From the NCBI RefSeq assembly GCF_009905375.1, contig NC_133647.1:81913742-81977741 (forward strand): a DNA stretch of 64,000 bases. The letters are read 5' to 3'. The notes under the pieces were generated by a model. It ran no database searches, was not told the DNA's origin, and saw only the letters and a list, made by a program, of their open reading frames with translations. This DNA is from Apium graveolens. Lineage: Eukaryota > Streptophyta > Magnoliopsida > Apiales > Apiaceae. Shown one piece after another: positions 57,799 to 64,000 of the stretch. The position numbers were made by a program, and so were the translations under genes. Each line of letters begins with the position of its first letter. Position 1 is the stretch's first letter.

Positions 57799-60700
57799 TT
57801 AATTTCTTTTCCTTTGATCCTTTGTTTTCTTTCCTAGTCTCCTGTCATTCTCCTCTATTTGAAGTTGAAGTTGTCTGTAGAACTCAGCTTCCTCTTCTTC
57901 ATTGATGTCCAACTTAGATTGCATATCCTTGAGAGTTTCATTGCTGGCAATCTTGAGCTGATCTTCAAGTCTTAAAAATCTTCTGACTCCTTTGTTGTCT
58001 CTGAACTGCATCAACCAATGAGGTGATTTGTGAACTGTAATTCCTCTTTCTTGAATGAGTAATGTTCTGGGCAAGGCATTGGGCTCCCACCAAGTTTTCC
58101 TTATTTTGGCAATCTTGTTGAGAATCTCAGTCTTGGCAGTCCTGGTAAAGCCAGAATCCCTTTGTATGGCTGAGTAGACTCTAACCAAGGTAGAGTAGCC
58201 TTCATTCAGAATCCTGTAGAGAGGCCAAGTTCTTTCCCCACTTCCTTTGTATTTGAACACTAGTCTTTCTGGTAGCTGTCTTTAGGCAGCTATTCCCCTT
58301 ACTTCCTCCAGCTCATCCAGATAGAGTTCAATGTCTGAAAATTCTTTTATGTCACAAATGTGAACATAATCATCCTTAGAGGCTTGTGTCTTAGGCTTAG
58401 GCTTCTGAGTGAATTTGATTGAGGTTTTAGGAGGTGTTGATTTGATTCTTCTTTTCTGCTTCTTTGATGGTGGAGAAGAGGTTAAGAAGGTGGGCAATTT
58501 GATGGTGTCCCAATCAATTGGTTCCTCCTTAGGAATGATTGTTTCACCATGAATGTTTATGAAGGGGTCAGGCACAATGGGTTCAGGAATAGAAGGTAGT
58601 GGTTTGGATTTTGATTGGGTTTCTTCAGTCTCATCTACCATCTTTCTCTTTGCATTGGCCTTCTTTCTATTCCCTTTCTGCCATTCCTCTCTTTCCTTAC
58701 TTCTTTCTTCCATATCATTATCAACCATGTCCCCCATACCTTCATCTTCACTTTTGTCTTCAATTTCTTTCTTTTCTTCAGCTTGACTTGACTTTAGCTG
58801 TTTTTCAAGCTTTGCTTGTGCTCTTTTGTCATCCTTTAGCTTTTTGGCTTCTTCCTTCAACCTTCTGGCTTCTTCCCTCTTGGCTATTGGGAATTTGGGA
58901 TGTCCTTGTATCACACAAATGCTCTTTCCCTCTCTAAAGATAATAGCCATGTTCCTCCTTTCAACCACATCCATGGTCTCTTTGTGCTTTATGATACTTC
59001 CACCCAAAACCTTGTCTTCATCAGGCTTTGGAAGAGGAAAATCCACTTCTTTCATCTGAGCAAGGCTTAGAGGATTCTTTGTAAAGTCCTTATTGGATCT
59101 GTTGTTGGGCTTGAGAACCATAGGTTTCATATTCTTGGAAGAAGTCTCTCCAACCTTATTCCTCCTTATTGGTTTGAGCTCCATAATAATTGGTTCCACC
59201 TTTGTGCTATGCTTCACAGATTGTGATTTAGAAGTTGTAGAACCAAAAATTTGTTGCATCTTTTCATCAATTTTCCTCCTTTGTTCTTTGACTTGCAATT
59301 CAGCTGCTGCTATCTGGATTAGATCAATTCCATCAAGCTTTCCTTTGATTTGAATAGTTGGAGAAGTGGTGATGGCAGGAACTAGCATTTGAGATATTTG
59401 AACTGTTGTTGATGGCTCCCCTTCCCCTTCCCCTTTATTCTCCCCTTTTTTATTATCATCAAGGGTAGGGGTCAAGCCTTGTGCTTTTGCCAGCTGCATT
59501 AGTAGATTTTTCTGAGTTTGTTGATTCTGAAGAATGGTGACCATAGAGTCTTCAATGATCTGAACTCTGTCTTCCAACCTGACCAACCTCTTGTTAGCAT
59601 CAGATGCTTTCCTCAGTCTCCCCAACAAATCTTGTATAGTAACATAAGGCATGACTGAATCCATCTTCTCAGCATTGTAGGATTTCAGATCAGCAATGTC
59701 TTGCTTGAGTTCATCCACACTTAGATTCTGTTTGAAATGCTGCAACTGCAAGAGATGCAGAGAGTCCTGATGAGCTTGAAGAATTGCCTTGGTACCAGCA
59801 TCTGTAGTCTCCTGAAGGGCCTTCTGAATAGTCATTACTTGCCTGACCAAAGTTACACCAAACTCTCCTGGTGTAGATGCCTTTGCCCATGCCCAATCAG
59901 GTAGATCTGGAACAGAACTTGGGCCTGCTTCTCCCCCTAAGTTCATGCTTTCATCCAAAGAATTAGAGTCATCATCATTAGAATTTACTCCAAATTCTTC
60001 AGATGGCTCACCAGCTTGAGAAGGCAGCCTGTTAACAGCATCTTTGTCTCTGAGAAGAGATTCTGAAGTGTGTACAATGTTTAAAGTATGTTCTGCCTCC
60101 ACATTGCCCTGAGCAGCCAATAATTGATACGCTGGAACAGGGTGAGTAAAAGTGTCAGCATCCAAGGAAATGTTATCAATTACAGCTTTGTAATGTTGCT
60201 GAAATTGTCTTTCCTTTTCTGCATCATCCACTATCATTGACTCACTAGCAATGGCTGGATCCACCCTTATAGCTTCTGTACCTGCCTTTCTCTCATTTTC
60301 TCTATTTTCTTGCATCAGGGGCTCCCCCTGGCTCACACACACCCTCACCCTCACCTTCTAAGGTGGCACTCCCCTCACTCACTTTTGCCATACTGGAAGA
60401 AATAGCATGCATATGATGACTCTCAACCTCTCCTTTTGCCTGGGAGCAACCCAGCCTCTCACTCAAATTGTCACTCCTTTCCCTCAAACCTAAAAGTGAT
60501 TGTACAGTAACCATGTCCTCTACAGTTGGAATTGTTTCTGTTATATGTGTAGAGACCATCAACGGATAGGCAGTATCCGTTGAAGTGGAAACTGATGGTA
60601 TCAACGGATAACTGCTGTTAAGCTTATCCGTCGAAGAACAACCACTTGTCAACGGATGAGAGATATCCGTTGAAGAAGGAAAAGATGTAGATATTGAAAG

Positions 60701-61468
60701 TGACATAATTGTTGAATCTGTGTGAATTGATTTTAAGTGAGGTGACACAGATTCTTCAACTATATCTGAAAGAATTGGCTGATGATCCAACAAATCATCT
60801 AAAAGATGATGATCATCAGGTTTTGAGTGGGGCTCCTCCCTGAGTTTTAATGAGGGAGAATCAAGAATTGATGTGAATATCATATCCACATCCAGAGAGG
60901 GTGGTGGAGAGTTTGATGATTGATGTATTTCTATAATGAGAGAATGGGGCTGTGACTCCACATTTGCTGGAGTCACATCAAGCTGAATTTGAGAAGGCAA
61001 AGATACAGGTGGATGTATATGTGCTGTGTGTGCCCCTTGTGCGGAAACTAGGGTCTTGGCTTTCTTCTTCCTTGAAAAGGCTTTGATTGGTGAATGTGTG
61101 GCTTTAGTGTCCCTCCCTCTTTTGTTCTGTGTCCCTGGTTGGGTACTATTTTCAATAGTTGCACCCTTTTGGGAGGATGCAACTAGGGATGTGTTAGACT
61201 CCTTTTGAACCACCACAGTCTTTTGAGAGACTGTGGCTTGGCTGGCTGGGGTACCACTCACCTCTCCCACCTTATCCTGGGGGGTTTCTTGATGTTCACC
61301 CCTCCCCTCACCACTCACACCCTGTACACTCCCTTCAGGGTTTATGATAGTTGTTACAACTGTTGTCTTTTGAGAGACAACAGAGGTGGTTTTCTTTGGT
61401 TTGTGTTTTGAAATTTTAGTTTTGGTGGCTTTGGTAGGAACCTGTTTGGACAAAGACACAGATTCCAT
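57799..61468 (-). pseudogene. Accessory ORF of Element 7 (one frameshift, one nonsense)
   Basis: Starts MESVSLSKQVPTKATK at 61468 and reads 388 codons. It then shifts frame in a GGTGAGGGTGAGGG tract or G run near 60300-60360, continues to a TAA at 58282-58284, and resumes in the same frame to 57799. The total span is about 1,223 codons, close to the 1,238 of Element 4. The first part is Ser/Thr/Pro-rich and repeats STD and YPL, which are the two coding readings of the TCAACGGATA word. The middle has a helical segment LEDRVQIIEDSMVTILQNQQ, then DDNKKGE, matching the coiled coil and KKGE of the Element 4 protein. A long charged helix follows (EEAKKLKDDKRAQAKLEKQ). The N-terminal domain of the Element 4 protein is not found. 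No signal peptide or membrane segment. Function unknown. Confidence 0.7.
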
Positions 61469-61786
61469 ACAACAGTGTATATCTGTATCAACGGTTAAGT
61501 AAACGAATCAACAGTTGTGACTCACTTAAAGTAACTGATGTGACACTTCAACGGATAAGGTAAATAGTTATCCGTTGATGATCAACATTATTTTATCCGT
61601 TGAGGGATAAAATTACCAGACATGTATTTGTCTTTCAACGGATAATGAACATCCATTGATAGAACAATTTTGGCTTTCAACGGATAGGGAATATCCGTTG
61701 ATAGAATAAGTCTTACTTAAAGCCAACTTTGTTCTTGTAGCAAATTCATTTCAGGCTTCAAGGCAGATTATATAGAGGACATAAAT
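61469..61786 (-). promoter_or_regulatory. Short post-pol spacer of Element 7 packed with TCAACGGATA words
   Basis: About 320 bases with copies near 61483 (variant), 61549, 61568, 61592, 61635, 61648 (variant), 61676 and 61690, in both orientations. GTGACTCAC is at 61517-61525. A TATATAA on the element strand is at about 61769-61775, right after the pol stop. No small ORF like that of Element 4. Confidence 0.55.
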
Positions 61787-63883
61787 TTATGAATAATTAA
61801 GCATACCTAGGTCACTTACTAATCTTGTGAATGTTGATTCATCAAGTGGCTTGGTAAATATGTCTGCAATATGCTTTTCACTTGGAACAAAATGAAGTTC
61901 CACTGTACCTTTCATCACATGTTCCCTAATGAAGTGGTACTTGATGTCAACGTGCTTGGTTCTTGAGTGCTGCACTGGATTTTTAGTAATGGCAATGGCA
62001 CTTGTGTTGTCACAGAATATAGGAATTTTGTCAACAGTTAGTCCATAGTCAAATAGTTGATTCCTCATCCATAGTATCTGTGCACAGCAACTACCAGCAG
62101 CAATGTACTCAGCTTCAGCTGTTGATGTAGAAACAGAATTTTGCTTCTTGCTGAACCATGACACAAGCTTGTTCCCTAGAAATTGACAGGTGCCAGTTGT
62201 GCTTTTCCTGTCTATTTTGCAGCCTGCATAATCTGCATCTAAGTAGCCAATTAGATCAAAACCAGACTCTCTAGGGTACCAAATTCCTAAATTTGGAGTC
62301 CCTTCGAGATATCTGAAGATTCTTTTAATAGCCACTAAGTGAGATTCTTTAGGGTCAGCTTGAAATCTAGCACAGAGACATGTAGAAAACATTATATCAG
62401 GTCTACTAGTAGTTAAATATAAAAGTAAGCCAACCATGCCTCTATAACTTGAAATGTCCACAGACTTTTCAGCCTTGTTTAATTCAAGCTTGGTGGCAGT
62501 GGCCATGGGAGTTTTTGCAGATGAACAGTCCATTAAGTCAAACTTCTTTAAAAGATCATAAATATTTTTAGTTTGACTAATGAAAATTCCACCACTAACT
62601 TGTTTAACTTGTAAACCAAGAAAATAAGTTAGCTCTCCCATCATGCTCATTTCATATTTACTTTGCATTAACTTAGCAAACTTTCTACAAAGCTTATCAT
62701 CTGTAGATCCAAATATAATATCATCTACATAAATTTGAACAAGTATTGTAGAGCCATTAACATTTCTAAAGAAAAGAGTTTTGTCAACAGTACCTCTTGT
62801 GAAGTGATTATCTAGAAGAAATTTTGACAAAGTCTCATACCAGGCTCTAGGTGCTTGCTTTAGTCCATAGAGTGCTTTCAACAGATAATACACATAGTCT
62901 GGAAAGTTTGGATCTTCAAATCCTGGAGGTTGGCTTACATAAACTTCTTCCTCCAATTCCCCATTTAGAAATGCACTCTTGACATCCATTTGATAGACTT
63001 TGAAATTGGCATGGGCTGCATAGGCTAGAAAGATTCTGATGGCCTCAGGTCTGGCAACTGGAGCAAATGTTTCATCAAAATCTATTCCCTCTTGTTGAGA
63101 ATAACCTTTTGCAACCAATCTGGCTTTATTCCTTATGACAATGCCATTTTCATCCATCTTGTTTCTGAATACCCATTTTGTGTCAATAGAACTCTTGTTC
63201 TTTGGCTTGGGTATCGGCTTCCATACTTTGTTCCTCTCAAATTGGTTTAGCTCCTCTTGCATTGCTAAAATCCAATCTGGATCCAATAGAGCTTCTTCTA
63301 CTCTCTTAGGTTCCTCCTGTGATAGAAAGCTACTATACAGACATTCATCTTGAGTAGCCCTTCTAGTTTGCACTTTAGATGTAGCATCACCAATGATCAG
63401 TTCAAAAGGGTGATTCTTGGTCCATTTCATTTGAGGTGGTAGATTAGCTCTAGATGAGGTTGCCTCAGTATTGTCATGATGTGTGATAGAATGTTGATTG
63501 GTTGAAACTCCCCCTGAGTTGCTGATCCTTTGAAAGGAATTGGGAGCTCTATCAACTGATGAAGTAAATTGATTATCTGTTGACAGACCGTGATCAACGG
63601 ATGCTTCATTATGAACTTCAACGGATGATGCACTTTGTCTTTCAACGGATGCTGCATTGCTTCTTTCAATGGAAGTTGAATTATGACTTTCAACGGATGC
63701 AGCATTCTGTGCATTATCCAAAGGCAGATTTTGAATTCTTCTTGAGATGCCTTCTTCATCATTCTCATCTTCACTATCATCATAATATATCTCAATATTG
63801 TCAAATTTGAGTCCTTCATGATGTCCCTCATCTGTTAGTCCATCAATCTTTTTATCATCAAACACAACATGCACAGATTCCAT
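61787..63883 (-). CDS. pol: Element 7 pol: linker, reverse transcriptase, RNase H
   Basis: An open block of 698 codons. The N-terminal linker (residues about 1-150) is acidic, then repeats SVE/SVD units ([20 protein letters not shown]), which encode the same DNA word found in the LTR. Reverse transcriptase has [30 protein letters not shown] and the catalytic box YVDDIIFGS. RNase H has [16 protein letters not shown] (the usual Ser before it is Leu), [16 protein letters not shown] and CDNTSAI. All expected catalytic acids are present. The true pol frame extends further right; a TAA lies just before this block (about 63915). Confidence 0.9.
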   Translation of the reverse strand: MESVHVVFDDKKIDGLTDEGHHEGLKFDNIEIYYDDSEDENDEEGISRRIQNLPLDNAQNAASVESHNSTSIERSNAASVERQSASSVEVHNEASVDHGLSTDNQFTSSVDRAPNSFQRISNSGGVSTNQHSITHHDNTEATSSRANLPPQMKWTKNHPFELIIGDATSKVQTRRATQDECLYSSFLSQEEPKRVEEALLDPDWILAMQEELNQFERNKVWKPIPKPKNKSSIDTKWVFRNKMDENGIVIRNKARLVAKGYSQQEGIDFDETFAPVARPEAIRIFLAYAAHANFKVYQMDVKSAFLNGELEEEVYVSQPPGFEDPNFPDYVYYLLKALYGLKQAPRAWYETLSKFLLDNHFTRGTVDKTLFFRNVNGSTILVQIYVDDIIFGSTDDKLCRKFAKLMQSKYEMSMMGELTYFLGLQVKQVSGGIFISQTKNIYDLLKKFDLMDCSSAKTPMATATKLELNKAEKSVDISSYRGMVGLLLYLTTSRPDIMFSTCLCARFQADPKESHLVAIKRIFRYLEGTPNLGIWYPRESGFDLIGYLDADYAGCKIDRKSTTGTCQFLGNKLVSWFSKKQNSVSTSTAEAEYIAAGSCCAQILWMRNQLFDYGLTVDKIPIFCDNTSAIAITKNPVQHSRTKHVDIKYHFIREHVMKGTVELHFVPSEKHIADIFTKPLDESTFTRLVSDLGMLNYS

Positions 63884-64000
63884 GACAATGTTGGTTCTTA
63901 GATTGTAGACCCTTTATGATTTTGCAGCAGAATAACCAACAAATATTCCTTCATCAGCCTTTGCATCAAACTTCCCTTTGTGATCAGATTGATTCCTTAA
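63884..64000 (-). pseudogene. Element 7 integrase C-terminus, window edge
   Basis: Reads [15 protein letters not shown], then a TAA where relatives have an aromatic residue, then RVYNLRTN and on into the pol block. The remainder is outside the window. Confidence 0.75.

Larger units (their letters stand above)
56737..64000 (-). mobile_element. Element 7: Sirevirus-like Ty1/copia element, 3' part in window
   Basis: Minus-strand order from the right edge: integrase end, linker, reverse transcriptase/RNase H, short spacer, accessory ORF of about 1,220 codons, polypurine tract and 3' LTR. Inserted in the gag of Element 6; the left flank reads aacaa and the right flank is outside. It differs from Elements 4 and 6 in its dispersed DNA word, LTR and accessory N-terminus. 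Confidence 0.88.

Noticed and set aside
58553..59353. Hydrophobic plus-strand ORFs opposite the Element 7 accessory gene, looking like membrane proteins
   Set aside because: They are antisense shadows of Lys/Glu-rich coding (AAG/GAA complement to Leu/Phe/Ser codons).

Overview
The window is plant nuclear DNA made almost entirely of nested LTR retrotransposons. Evidence: methionine-tRNA-type primer binding sites, Ty1/copia and Ty3/gypsy polyproteins, TG...CA long terminal repeats of 0.6 to 4.3 kb, and chromovirus-type integrase tails. A flowering plant, probably a eudicot with a large genome, is the safe reading; an Apiaceae-like asterid is a low-confidence guess. I see no intact host gene. 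The only non-LTR-element gene is a broken fragment of the plant 'putative gypsy type transposon' family (Pfam PF04195 type) at about 7.3-8.1 kb.

Layout, left to right. (1) Element 1, Ty1/copia, minus strand, 1-6495, left LTR cut by the window edge. (2) PF04195-type fragment with upstream tandem repeats, plus strand, 6496-8144. (3) Element 2, Ty3/gypsy chromovirus, minus, 8145 to about 15930; its 5' end is lost. (4) Element 3, Ty3/gypsy, minus, about 15931-26921, with a truncated 3' LTR, a full 4.2-kb 5' LTR and a scrambled interior. (5) Element 4, Sirevirus-like Ty1/copia, plus, 26922-49856, missing its 5' half and split by Element 5. (6) Element 5, Ty3/gypsy, minus, 34198-47786, with near-identical 4.25-kb LTRs and a perfect 5-bp target duplication. 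(7) Element 6, Sirevirus-like, minus, 49857-56736, continuing off the right edge beyond Element 7. (8) Element 7, Sirevirus-like, minus, 56737 to the window end.

Nesting gives a relative chronology. Element 4 landed in the post-pol region of Element 6, and Element 7 landed in the gag of Element 6. Elements 3 and 5 then landed in the integrase and accessory gene of Element 4. A later deletion joined the gag of Element 2 directly to a broken LTR of Element 3, removing the 5' half of Element 4 and the 5' end of Element 2.

The most interesting signal is in the three Sirevirus-like copies. Each lineage repeats its own short DNA word many times, in both orientations, in the LTR, in the linker before reverse transcriptase, in the spacer after pol and inside a roughly 1,220-1,240-codon accessory gene. 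The word is TCAACGGATA in Element 7 and AAGTTCTGATA in Elements 4 and 6. The spacer also carries a TATA box followed by a separate small ORF. This looks like a self-recognition or self-regulation layer independent of the usual gag-pol machinery; its function is inference.
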